A stretch of DNA of 64,000 bases, from assembly GCA_026707445.1 (NCBI GenBank), contig JAPOWV010000069.1:44115-108114 (forward strand). The letters run 5' to 3'. This DNA is from Gammaproteobacteria bacterium. Lineage in GTDB: Bacteria > Pseudomonadota > Gammaproteobacteria > Steroidobacterales > Foliamicaceae. Below the pieces are notes generated by a model, which was not told where the DNA came from, searched no databases, and saw only the letters and a list, made by a program, of their open reading frames with translations. Below, piece after piece: positions 34,939 to 43,267 of the stretch (positions are counted from its first letter, which is position 1; each line of letters begins with the position of its first letter). Made by a program: the position numbers and the translations under genes.

Positions 34939-37278
34939 ATGAATCTCAAAGGTACGTTGACCCGTGCCGCGATGCCGCTTGTTGCGCTCGCCGTTCTGGG
35001 GGCAGCAGGCGGTGCACAGGCGCAGGGCGCGCTGGAAGAAATCGTGGTTACCGCGCAGAAGCGCGACCAGAGTCTGCAGGACGTTTCGGTGGCCGTAACC
35101 GCCGTGTCCGGCGATGAGTTAAAGGCTCTGGGTATCACTGACGCTTTCCGCTTGGAAATACTGGCACCTGGGTTGCAACTTGGCATGTCGGGAGCCGATA
35201 CTCGGCCCGCGTTACGCGGCGCGAGGACGCAGCAGGTGGAGGCCAACGACGTTGCCATTTCCTTCTACACTGACGGTCTATACCGGCCGCGCCACGGTCA
35301 GGCCCTGGCCGGTTTCGTGGACGTGGATCGGGTCGAAGTGCTGCGCGGCCCGCAGGGAACGCTGTTCGGGCGCAATTCATTCGGCGGCCTGATTCACGTC
35401 ATCAGCAACAAGCCCGATCCCTCCGCGACCGACTACGGTTTCGCGGTTTCCGGCGGCGACTATTCGCTGGCGGGCTTCGACGGCTTCTTCAACGCGCCCT
35501 TGAGCGATACGTCCGCCGTCCGGTTTGCGCTGAAGACCGAAACCCGCGATCCGTTCGTGGAGAACCTCACGCTCGGAGACGACGGCGGCCTGAAGGATTC
35601 CGACATGACCTACTTCCGTGGCCAGGTGCTGTTCGCACCCAGCGACACCCTGGATCTCACGCTTCGGGTGGAGAGCTGGAAGGACGATTCCAACGGCAAC
35701 GGCCACTTCGGTTATTTTGTGGAAGGCATTCCGGTCAACCTGTCCTCGGGCCTGACCAACGGCGTTTCAGGAACCATGCGGCCACGCATCGGCCGGTCGG
35801 ATGAGTGCGCCGGCACGTGCGGGCGGTATGGCGCCGGATTCGACTTCGCCGCGACGCCCGGCCCGGATACGGTAGCGCTGACCACCGGCGATCCCTACAA
35901 GATCGAGCAGGACACCGCCCCCGAGCGGGACCTGTCCGATCTGACCCTGGCCGGCGAACTCAACTTGTCGACGAATTTCGCCGACCTGAAAGCCACCGTG
36001 GCGTACATGGACTACGAAGAGTATCGCTGGGCCGACTGCGACATGTCCGCGTATCTGACGGCATCCTGCGGCAACGACATCACGTCGGAAACCAACATGC
36101 AGGAATTCCAGCTCACTTCCAATGCCGACGGTCCGCTTGAGTGGGTCGTCGGCGTGTTCCTGCTGCAGGAAGACCTGACCAATGCCTTCCTCTGGGAAGA
36201 CCATGCATCGACCATGGACAACACGCCGGTCAGCCCGCCGGACATCAACATGCACGCCGGCTGGACGCTGCAGATTCGGGTCGACACGAGTTCAACGGCC
36301 GGCTACGGCCAGGCTTCGTACGCCCTGACGGATACCACGCGGGTGCTTGGTGGAGTGCGCTACACCAAGGATGACCGCGATTGGCAGATTTACGGGCAGG
36401 ATCCGAGCAACCGCTCGACCTACTCGTTTACTGTTCTCTCTACGCCCGACGGCGAAGGAGACTGGAGCGAGGTGACCTGGAAGGTCGGCGGAGAACTCGA
36501 CGTCGGCGAGGACACCATGCTCTACGCCACCGTATCAACGGGCTTTCTGGCGGGCAACCAGCAGGGCGCCTTCAACGGCACCAATTCCTACGACGAGCAG
36601 ACGGTGACGGCCTTCGAGTTGGGCAGCAAGAGCCTGCTTGCGGACGGACGCGTGCGCCTTAACGCCTCGTTCTACGTCAACCAGTTTGAAGACCTGCTGG
36701 CCACCCGATTCGTTGACGCCGGCGCCACCACGCTGGCCTTTACCGACAATGCCGGCGAGATTGACGCGATAGGACTGGAAGTCGAACTGGACTGGGCGGT
36801 TACCGATCAATTGCAATTGGGCGCCCGAGCCAGCATGCAGCAGGCTGAGTACGGTGACTTTGCGCTGCCGAACGTGTTCCAGGAAGGTGGAGAAACAATC
36901 AGTGGAATCGCCAATCAGTTCCAGCTGGATGGGCTCCAGGTTCAGAACTCCCCCGATTTCACCGCTACGCTGCTCGGCAGCTACCTGGTGGACCTGGGCG
37001 GTTCGGGCACGCTGATCCCGTCGATCACGGTCTACTATTCCTCGGATTACCGCGTGGACGACTCCAACTGGTTCTTCGGCAACCAGGACGCCTATACCAA
37101 GACGGACCTGAGCGTCACCTGGGCGTCGGTCGACCAGGACTGGACGGCGCGCTTGTGGGTGACCAACCTGGAAGATGAGGCCACGCTGCTGAAGGCCACG
37201 CGTTTCGGCGGCGACGTGGCGGTAACGGACTACGCCAACCCGCGCATGTGGGGCCTGACCGTAGGCTACCGCTACTAG
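34939..37278 (+). CDS. TonB-dependent outer-membrane receptor 2
   Basis: 779 residues. Signal peptide 1-28 (ending GGAQAQ), TonB box EEIVVTAQKRDQSLQDVSVA, plug with RVEVLRGPQGTLFGRNSFGG, and a barrel ending in VGYRY. It imports an unknown substrate. It is followed by an intrinsic terminator and then by a sodium:solute symporter gene on the same strand, which could move the same compound across the inner membrane. Confidence 0.93.
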   Translation: MNLKGTLTRAAMPLVALAVLGAAGGAQAQGALEEIVVTAQKRDQSLQDVSVAVTAVSGDELKALGITDAFRLEILAPGLQLGMSGADTRPALRGARTQQVEANDVAISFYTDGLYRPRHGQALAGFVDVDRVEVLRGPQGTLFGRNSFGGLIHVISNKPDPSATDYGFAVSGGDYSLAGFDGFFNAPLSDTSAVRFALKTETRDPFVENLTLGDDGGLKDSDMTYFRGQVLFAPSDTLDLTLRVESWKDDSNGNGHFGYFVEGIPVNLSSGLTNGVSGTMRPRIGRSDECAGTCGRYGAGFDFAATPGPDTVALTTGDPYKIEQDTAPERDLSDLTLAGELNLSTNFADLKATVAYMDYEEYRWADCDMSAYLTASCGNDITSETNMQEFQLTSNADGPLEWVVGVFLLQEDLTNAFLWEDHASTMDNTPVSPPDINMHAGWTLQIRVDTSSTAGYGQASYALTDTTRVLGGVRYTKDDRDWQIYGQDPSNRSTYSFTVLSTPDGEGDWSEVTWKVGGELDVGEDTMLYATVSTGFLAGNQQGAFNGTNSYDEQTVTAFELGSKSLLADGRVRLNASFYVNQFEDLLATRFVDAGATTLAFTDNAGEIDAIGLEVELDWAVTDQLQLGARASMQQAEYGDFALPNVFQEGGETISGIANQFQLDGLQVQNSPDFTATLLGSYLVDLGGSGTLIPSITVYYSSDYRVDDSNWFFGNQDAYTKTDLSVTWASVDQDWTARLWVTNLEDEATLLKATRFGGDVAVTDYANPRMWGLTVGYRY

Positions 37279-37298
37279 ATCGCATCATTCTTGCGGAA

Positions 37299-37336
37299 GG
37301 GCCGGGTTCTGCGATGGCGGAGCCCGGCCTTTTTTA
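37299..37336 (+). terminator. Rho-independent terminator of TonB receptor 2
   Basis: A 9-bp stem (37301-37309 with 37320-37328, one G-T pair) with a 10-nt loop and a run of six Ts, about 20 nt after the receptor stop and shortly before the symporter start. Confidence 0.85.
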
Positions 37337-37349
37337 TGGCGGATAGAGC

Positions 37350-38960
37350 ATGACGGACTTTGGGGCGCTGAACTGGACGATCGTCGTCGCCTACCTGGCG
37401 GGCACGCTGGTTCTCGGCTATTTCCTGAGCAAGCGCGTCCGGACCGCGCAGCACTACTACCTGGGGCAGCGCACGACGCCCTGGTGGGTCATCGGCGTGT
37501 CGGTGGTGGCGACCTATTTCGGCGCGATCACGTTCCTGGGAGGACCCGCCTGGTCGTACAAGGACGGCTTCGCGGTCATCTTCATCCACATCAACTACCC
37601 GATCGTCATCTTCATCGTCAACGCGCTGTTCCTGCCGTTCTTCTACAACACCGGCGTCGCTTCGATCTTCGACTACCTGGAGCGCCGATTCGGGCTGGCC
37701 TCGCGCACGCTGATGTCGGCCGTGTTCCTGTTCGGAAACATCGCCTATTCCGGAATCATGCTCTACACGACCGCGCTGGTGCTGCAGCTCATCACCGGCA
37801 TGGATGTCGTCAACGCCATCCTGATCATTGCCGTAGTCGCCGTGACCTACACGATGCTGGGCGGAATCTCCGCGGTGATCTGGACCGACCTGATCCAGAG
37901 CGCCATCCTGTTCATCGGCGCGGCGATCGTCGCCGTCATGCTGATCGCCGACCTGCCGGGCGGATTCCTGGGTTCGCTGCAGGACCTGAAGGAGATCGGC
38001 CGGGCCAATCCGTTCGAGTACAGCTTCGATCCGGCGATAGTCGCCACGGTGTGGACCGGCGTGATCGCGATGTCGGTCTATCACGTCGTCGTCTACGGCG
38101 TGAACCAGATGATGATTCAGCGCACGCTCGCTGCGAAGACGCTGGGCGACGCAAAAAAGGCCTACGCCTTCATGGGCTACGCCGCGTTTCTCGTATATGT
38201 CGTTTTCTTCCTGATCGGGATCCTGCTTTACAGCTACTACGGCGGTAAGGACTTCGACAACGACAACCGGATCGTGCTGGACTTCGTGGCCACGATCGGC
38301 CTGCCCGGGCTGATGGGCGTGATCACGGCGGCCATCGTCGCCGCGGCCATGTCCAGCCTGGATTCCAGCCTGAACTCGATGGCGACGGTCACGACGCTGG
38401 ACTTCTACGAGAAGTTCTTCCGGAAAGGGCGCTCGCCGCAGCACTACCTGCGTGCGTCGCGCTGGTTCACGCTGATGTGGGGGGTCCTGACGGTCGTGCC
38501 TGCCATCATCGTTGCCCAGAGGGCGGACACCTCGGTGCTGGAAATACTCAGCAAGGTGGGCGTTTTCCTGGTCGGATCCAAGCTCGCGATGTTCGGCCTG
38601 GGCTTCTATTCCAAGCACACGACCCAGAGAGGCGTGCTTGCCGGCGTCGCGGCGGGCTTTGTCGCCCTTTGGTACGTCGAGACCTTTATGGACGTGGCAT
38701 GGCCCTGGTACGCAGTCCTCGGAGGCGTCGTCAGCATCGGCGTGTCGCTTGTGGCCAGCTTCGTGTTCGACGGGCGCCAGAAACAATACTCGGTATGGAC
38801 CGTGCAGGGGCAGAAGGAGGAATTCGCCCGCAAGGGGCTGCCCGAGAAGCGCGACGGCTGGTACGTGATTCCGGGAAAGATCGACCGTTCGAGTTGGTAC
38901 CTGCTGGTCTATTTCGTATTGTGCGTCGTGGCGCTGGCGGTAGTCTACGACCTGATCTGA
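37350..38960 (+). CDS. Sodium:solute symporter (SSS family)
   Basis: 536 residues with about 13 hydrophobic helices. Features of the SSS fold are YYLGQRTTPWWVIGVSVVAT, YTMLGGISAVIWTDLIQSAI, the TM8-like AAAMSSLDSSLNSMATV (sodium-site Ser residues) and a C-terminal cytoplasmic part before the last helix. It co-transports an organic solute with Na+. The ATG follows the terminator of TonB receptor 2 closely, so it may have its own promoter or depend on read-through. Confidence 0.9.
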   Translation: MTDFGALNWTIVVAYLAGTLVLGYFLSKRVRTAQHYYLGQRTTPWWVIGVSVVATYFGAITFLGGPAWSYKDGFAVIFIHINYPIVIFIVNALFLPFFYNTGVASIFDYLERRFGLASRTLMSAVFLFGNIAYSGIMLYTTALVLQLITGMDVVNAILIIAVVAVTYTMLGGISAVIWTDLIQSAILFIGAAIVAVMLIADLPGGFLGSLQDLKEIGRANPFEYSFDPAIVATVWTGVIAMSVYHVVVYGVNQMMIQRTLAAKTLGDAKKAYAFMGYAAFLVYVVFFLIGILLYSYYGGKDFDNDNRIVLDFVATIGLPGLMGVITAAIVAAAMSSLDSSLNSMATVTTLDFYEKFFRKGRSPQHYLRASRWFTLMWGVLTVVPAIIVAQRADTSVLEILSKVGVFLVGSKLAMFGLGFYSKHTTQRGVLAGVAAGFVALWYVETFMDVAWPWYAVLGGVVSIGVSLVASFVFDGRQKQYSVWTVQGQKEEFARKGLPEKRDGWYVIPGKIDRSSWYLLVYFVLCVVALAVVYDLI

Positions 38961-38986
38961 CCTGGGAAAGAGGGCGCTTCGATCCC

Positions 38987-39083
38987 GCCGTACTGCGCCC
39001 CCCTTCATTCCAGAGTCGCCATCCTGGCTCGATTCTCGCTCTCCTGCTCCAACGCTCTGGAATGAAGGGGGGCGCAGTACGGC
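38987..39083. repeat. Long inverted-repeat element, copy 3 (29-bp perfect arms, divergent loop)
   Basis: Arms 38987-39015 and 39055-39083 pair perfectly over 29 bp around a 39-nt loop. The loop shares cgccatcc-tggctc and gctccaac pieces with the loops of copies 1 and 2 but is otherwise different, and the arms are again unique. It lies between two convergent genes (symporter stop 38960, SnoaL-like stop 39096) and might end both transcripts, though no T-run follows. Confidence 0.85.
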
Positions 39084-39095
39084 TACGAGCGAGGG

Positions 39096-40130
39096 TCAGG
39101 GGAGATTGAGGTCGATGCCGGCCTCGCGGAATACGTCGAAGTCGAGTTGCAGCAGCATATCGACGAGGTCGATAAGAACCCAGTTCTCGACCAGCACGTC
39201 TCCGCTCCGGCGCCATAAGTCGCACAGGCGTACGGTGAACATCTGCCCCTTGCCCTCGACCCCCAGCCAGGGACGGACCATGAAACCGCCGTGCGACGGC
39301 CAGCCACCGCAAGCGACGAAATTCCCGTCGGCGAATCGCGTGTAATGCCCCTTGACGCGATCGTCGAGACGCGTATCGCCGGACTTGCGGAAGGCGCTGG
39401 AAAAGCGGCCGGGCTCGAAGATTGCTTCGTAGGGTTGCTGAAACCGGCAGAACCCCTCCAGGCCGAAATAGCTGCCGTAACCCGACGGGCCGTACCAGCA
39501 CATGCTGCGGTGCCAGTAGGGTCGCCAGCCCTCATCTTCGGTCCAGAGTTCGGCGAGCATGTCCTCGACCGTCTTGAGGCTCAGGCGTGACTGTTCCGGG
39601 TCCTGCGCGGAAAGCAGCATTCCATCGCCCGTAGCGGGCCCAGGAATGAAGCCCTCATGCCCGACGCTGGGCGGCAGAGGACATCTCCCCAACTGCCGCA
39701 GGAAATCGAGCATGTCGATGTAGAGATAGCACTCGACCGAACGGCCCGCCTCCATCCGGTGGAACTCCGCGTAGTGCAGCCAGATGGGCCGGCCATTCGC
39801 GGGAACACCCATCCAGTCGTTGACGAATTCGCCCATGTAGTGGCCGTGGCTTACCACCCATTCGGCGCCCTGATGTTCGCCGCCGAACAGCATGTCGCTG
39901 CGCCGATGCAGGTACCGGAAAGAATGCAGCAGCGGTTCAATGACCCGCTTGAGATACTGTTGCGCGCCGGCCACGCGGTTGATCGGATGGACGACATTCG
40001 CCGCCACGTCCGGGTGCAGGAACGCCTTCAGCTCTGAACGAATCCGGGCGGGATCGCAATCCGCGTACTCCGCGACAAGCCGGGCGTAACGCTGCTTGTT
40101 CCGCAGCGTGGTTTCGGTGGCGATGCGCAT
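39096..40130 (-). CDS. SnoaL-like double-domain protein, tandem paralogue A
   Basis: 344 residues with two NTF2/SnoaL-like domains (about 15-155 and 185-335). It ends GDVLVENWVLIDLVDMLLQL, close to the ending of its neighbour at 40131-41129 (GDKLSENWVFIDMLHYLLPL). They also share FVNDWMGVPANGRPIWLHYAEF versus FDNDWLGIPSTGKIAMLPYCEF and WYGPSGYGSYFGLEGFCRFQ versus WFGPAGIGSTYTIERYQVQH. The ATG abuts the stop of paralogue B, so the pair is an operon from one duplication. The activity is unknown; the fold suggests a small hydrophobic substrate. Confidence 0.7.
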   Translation of the reverse strand: MRIATETTLRNKQRYARLVAEYADCDPARIRSELKAFLHPDVAANVVHPINRVAGAQQYLKRVIEPLLHSFRYLHRRSDMLFGGEHQGAEWVVSHGHYMGEFVNDWMGVPANGRPIWLHYAEFHRMEAGRSVECYLYIDMLDFLRQLGRCPLPPSVGHEGFIPGPATGDGMLLSAQDPEQSRLSLKTVEDMLAELWTEDEGWRPYWHRSMCWYGPSGYGSYFGLEGFCRFQQPYEAIFEPGRFSSAFRKSGDTRLDDRVKGHYTRFADGNFVACGGWPSHGGFMVRPWLGVEGKGQMFTVRLCDLWRRSGDVLVENWVLIDLVDMLLQLDFDVFREAGIDLNLP

Positions 40131-41129
40131 TCAGGTGCGGGTGATCGCGCGGCAGCGCTCGAGCAGGTCCACGCCCAGCGGCAGGAGATAGTGGAGCATG
40201 TCGATGAATACCCAGTTTTCGGACAGCTTGTCGCCCTCACGGCGGTACATATCGACCACGCGCATCTCGGTCGGACGCTCGGACGCCGGCAGGCCCATGA
40301 AACCGTCCCCCTGCTTGAGGCTCAGGTTGGCCCAGCCGAACCATCCGCCGTAGCAGCCTTCGGCATGCTCCAGCACGTGCCCGTTGAATACGATTTCGTC
40401 AAGGCCGGCGCGAAACGGCCCCTGGTGCTGAACCTGGTAGCGCTCGATCGTATAGGTCGAACCGATGCCGGCCGGCCCGAACCAGATCATGTCGTCGTGC
40501 CAGGTGTTTGCCAGAGAGGAGTTGGGAGACTGCCATCCATCCTTGACGACCAGGTCGTCGCACATGCGCAAGATCAGCTCCAGGGTCTTTTTCGATTCCT
40601 CTTCTTCCTGGGGTTCGAACAGCAGGCCGTCCTGGGTGCGCGGCGGCGGGTGGAGAATGCCTGAGCCTGTCTGGATCGGCAGCGGGTTCAGGCCCGCCTG
40701 CTGCATCACGCTCACGATGTCGCAGAACAGCGCGGTTTCGGCAATCCCGCCGTCCTCGACACGGAAGAACTCGCAGTAGGGAAGCATGGCGATCTTGCCG
40801 GTCGATGGAATGCCCAGCCAGTCGTTGTCGAACAGTCCGAAGAACTTCCCCATGCTGGACACCCACATCGTTCCGTCGATCCAGTTGGGCCCGGCCATGA
40901 AGATCTCCTGGCGCCGCTGCATGCGGGGGAACGCTTCCCGCAAGGGACGCCAGACCTTTTCGGCGATCCCGCCCGCGCCCTGAATCTCGTTGAAGGGATG
41001 CACGCCGCGGAAACGCAGGTCCTCGGTGCTGCGGCGAGCTATGACGGACTCGATGCCGTCCACACCGGCTTTCTCGAATTCGTCGAAATACCCCAGCACC
41101 AGGGCCTTGGCGTTTGCGATCTCGTTCAT
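40131..41129 (-). CDS. SnoaL-like double-domain protein, tandem paralogue B
   Basis: 332 residues, first gene of the two-gene unit with paralogue A, which starts at the base next to its stop. Two SnoaL-like domains are joined by a linker around residues 150-185. The conserved pocket-type motifs NDWLGIPSTGK, CEFFRVEDGGIAETALFCDI and REGDKLSENWVFIDML are the positions kept between the paralogues. It is divergent from the phosphopantetheinyl transferase gene. Confidence 0.7.
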   Translation of the reverse strand: MNEIANAKALVLGYFDEFEKAGVDGIESVIARRSTEDLRFRGVHPFNEIQGAGGIAEKVWRPLREAFPRMQRRQEIFMAGPNWIDGTMWVSSMGKFFGLFDNDWLGIPSTGKIAMLPYCEFFRVEDGGIAETALFCDIVSVMQQAGLNPLPIQTGSGILHPPPRTQDGLLFEPQEEEESKKTLELILRMCDDLVVKDGWQSPNSSLANTWHDDMIWFGPAGIGSTYTIERYQVQHQGPFRAGLDEIVFNGHVLEHAEGCYGGWFGWANLSLKQGDGFMGLPASERPTEMRVVDMYRREGDKLSENWVFIDMLHYLLPLGVDLLERCRAITRT

Positions 41130-41177
41130 ACGAGCTCCAGTAGAATTCAGTCCTTTACGCGGGACACGACACTAGAA

Positions 41178-41894
41178 TTGGCGCGACCGATTATATTGAG
41201 TAATCGCTGGTGGCGTCCCTTTCGCGCGGCCGGGGACGCGCAGGTCGTACACGTGGATCTTTCGCCTCGGCCAGAGCGGGAGCGGCAGGCCTTCCGTTTG
41301 CTGAATGAAGAGGAACAAGCGCGCTGGAACGGCTTCCGCCGCGCCGCGCCGCGCCGCGAATTTGCCTTGTGCCGGGGCGCGCTTCGGGTGATCCTCTGCC
41401 AGCGGCTGGCTTGCTCAAACGAGGAATTGACGTTCGAGGACGGGGAACACGGGAAGCCGTCGGCCGTCGTGCGCGGGCAGCCGGCTTCCGTCAGTTTCAA
41501 CATCAGTCACAGCGGACGCCACGGGCTGATCGCGCTGGCCGGGCGGGGAAGGCTGGGCGTGGACGTGGAACCGCGAAGCTCTCGCCGCAACCTTGATGTG
41601 CTGATCGGCGAGACGCTCACTCCCGCGGAACAGTCGCGGCTGGCCGGCGCCGGCGCGAACCGCAGGCGGCAGCTTTTCTTTCGCCTGTGGACGATGAAGG
41701 AGGCGCTGGTCAAGGCGCTGGGGACCGGCTTCCAGCTCCACATTTCCGAATTCGAGATCCCCGCGGCCATGTGCAACGGAAAGAAACTGTGCGAGTTTCG
41801 CTTTCCGCACCTGCCCGAGCTGCGCTGGCGGCTGGAGAATATCGGCAATCCGGAATTCGCCGCAGCCATCGCGCACGAAATTTCAGGCAAATGA
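41178..41894 (+). CDS. Sfp-type 4'-phosphopantetheinyl transferase
   Basis: About 239 residues from a TTG at 41178. The frame is open far upstream inside the divergent SnoaL-like gene, no ATG is available, and TTG 41196 is an alternative. The motifs are SFNISHSGRHGLIA, LGVDVEPRSSRRN (Mg-binding Asp-x-Glu) and FFRLWTMKEALVKALG (the W..KEA motif), all typical of Sfp/AcpT enzymes. It transfers the phosphopantetheine arm from CoA to carrier-protein serines and is the natural activator of the discrete ACP and the PKS ACP in this locus. Its end overlaps the convergent hydrolase gene by 12 nt. Confidence 0.9.
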   Translation: MARPIILSNRWWRPFRAAGDAQVVHVDLSPRPERERQAFRLLNEEEQARWNGFRRAAPRREFALCRGALRVILCQRLACSNEELTFEDGEHGKPSAVVRGQPASVSFNISHSGRHGLIALAGRGRLGVDVEPRSSRRNLDVLIGETLTPAEQSRLAGAGANRRRQLFFRLWTMKEALVKALGTGFQLHISEFEIPAAMCNGKKLCEFRFPHLPELRWRLENIGNPEFAAAIAHEISGK

Positions 41895-42815
41895 AATCTC
41901 GTCGAGGAAGCCGCGCATGGAGGCCACACACTCGTCCGGCTTTTCGACCTGCAGGAAATGAGTGGCGTCCGGAACGAAGTCGTAGTCGACGCTCATGATG
42001 TGGCTCAGGTCCATACTCGGGAGGTAGGAATAGGGAAGCGTCGGATCCGCGCCGATCACCTTGATCGGACAATGGAATGAGTCGAAATTGATGGTCACCG
42101 CAAAGACCGAGGCATATTCGACGATCTGCGCCTCATAGTCACGCGGACAGCGCAACTCGTAGCCGTCGCCGTCAGTGCGCCGGCGCAGCGTCGTGTCGGC
42201 CAGCAGCCGGTGGACGCCGGGCAGCGCCTGCCGATATAAGGGAACGATCGCAAGCAACTCGACAAACTCGCGCAGCGTGGCGAAATGCTCGGTGCGCCGG
42301 CGGACCTGGGCGGCGTTTTTCGTCGCCGCGGCATCGAAATCGAAGTAGCTGCGGCCGGCTTTGCAAAGCGGCGGATCGAACAGCACCAGGCCCGCGTAGT
42401 CCCGGCCCTTGGCGGGCGACAGCAGAGCCGCCAGTGCCGCCAGGGAATGGAATATCCCTACCGCGGGTTTCTCTCCGTAGGTCGAATTGACCGCTTCCAG
42501 AATGCGGTCCTGATCGTCGGCCAGAGTGGGCATGTTGTGCCTTTCCGGCGCGCTGACCTCATTCCAGCCGTGGTTCCTGAGGTCATGGACGACGACGTCG
42601 AACTCATCGGTGAGCAGCGACCAGAAGGGATAGTAGAGGTCGATGGCAAGTCCGTTGCCGTGAGTCAATATGAGCCGGGCGCCATCGGGATTGCCGTGCC
42701 GCCTGAGGACGATGACCGTGTCATCGTCCACGCGTACCTCGTGTATGGAGCGCGGCTGGGGCAGCACCCAGCGCGACTTGAAAAGGCGCGTCAGTCCGTC
42801 GGCTTGCTCAGGCAA
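41883..42815 (-). CDS. Alpha/beta-hydrolase, possible release thioesterase of the PKS locus
   Basis: 310 residues. LILTHGNGLAIDLYYPFWSL supplies the oxyanion HG motif, VGIFHSLAALAAL the nucleophile elbow with Ser, and DYDFVPDATHFLQVEKPDEC the catalytic His. It is a single-domain serine hydrolase. Since the large synthase carries no thioesterase, and this gene lies downstream of the ACP and PKS genes on the same strand, a product-release or editing role is plausible but inferred. Confidence 0.75.
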   Translation of the reverse strand: MPEQADGLTRLFKSRWVLPQPRSIHEVRVDDDTVIVLRRHGNPDGARLILTHGNGLAIDLYYPFWSLLTDEFDVVVHDLRNHGWNEVSAPERHNMPTLADDQDRILEAVNSTYGEKPAVGIFHSLAALAALLSPAKGRDYAGLVLFDPPLCKAGRSYFDFDAAATKNAAQVRRRTEHFATLREFVELLAIVPLYRQALPGVHRLLADTTLRRRTDGDGYELRCPRDYEAQIVEYASVFAVTINFDSFHCPIKVIGADPTLPYSYLPSMDLSHIMSVDYDFVPDATHFLQVEKPDECVASMRGFLDEISFA

Positions 42816-42891
42816 GGCCGCGCCGGCTCCGCGCGTGTTGCCGGCAGACCGGAAGAAATACGGCTGGTCCCGCCGGTCTTTCTCCGGGCGG

Positions 42892-43137
42892 CTACGCAGC
42901 CTTGCTGTCTACGAATGCAACAACCTTGGTGAGGTTGTCGAGTGCGGTGCAGTCATCCAGCGTAAAGGTGATGTTGAACTCGCTGGCTATCAGCTTGCCC
43001 AGCGCAACCAGGTCCATGGACGAAACGCCCGCAGCGGCGAGGCTGAAATTCATGTCGGCCGGAATATCCAGCGCCTGGCCGTCCACCTCGATGTTGTCGT
43101 CGATGAGCGCCCTGATTTTTTCCGCAGTTGAAGCCAT
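42892..43137 (-). CDS. Discrete acyl carrier protein
   Basis: 81 residues from the ATG at 43137 (MASTAEKIRALIDDNIEVDG). Four-helix ACP pattern with the prosthetic-group serine at Ser40 in AAAGVSSMDLVALGKLIASE, where SSMD replaces the common DSL. It would carry acyl intermediates for the polyketide locus. It lies between the permease and the hydrolase on the same strand and could serve the second KS domain of the synthase, which has no downstream ACP of its own. Confidence 0.85.
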   Translation of the reverse strand: MASTAEKIRALIDDNIEVDGQALDIPADMNFSLAAAGVSSMDLVALGKLIASEFNITFTLDDCTALDNLTKVVAFVDSKAA

Positions 43138-43267
43138 AGTATTCGGTCCCCCGTTGTGAATTGTTTCGGATGCGGGCGCAATCATACTCGAATTCTCACG
43201 ACCTGCATCCCATGCAGCAGCTCCTTGCAGTATATCGGCGCCGATCCGCGTCCGATCGGGGCTGCGT

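Noticed and set aside
37275..39008. Long - strand frame opposite the sodium:solute symporter
   Set aside because: His/Asp/Arg-rich low-complexity product, antisense to a clear membrane transporter.
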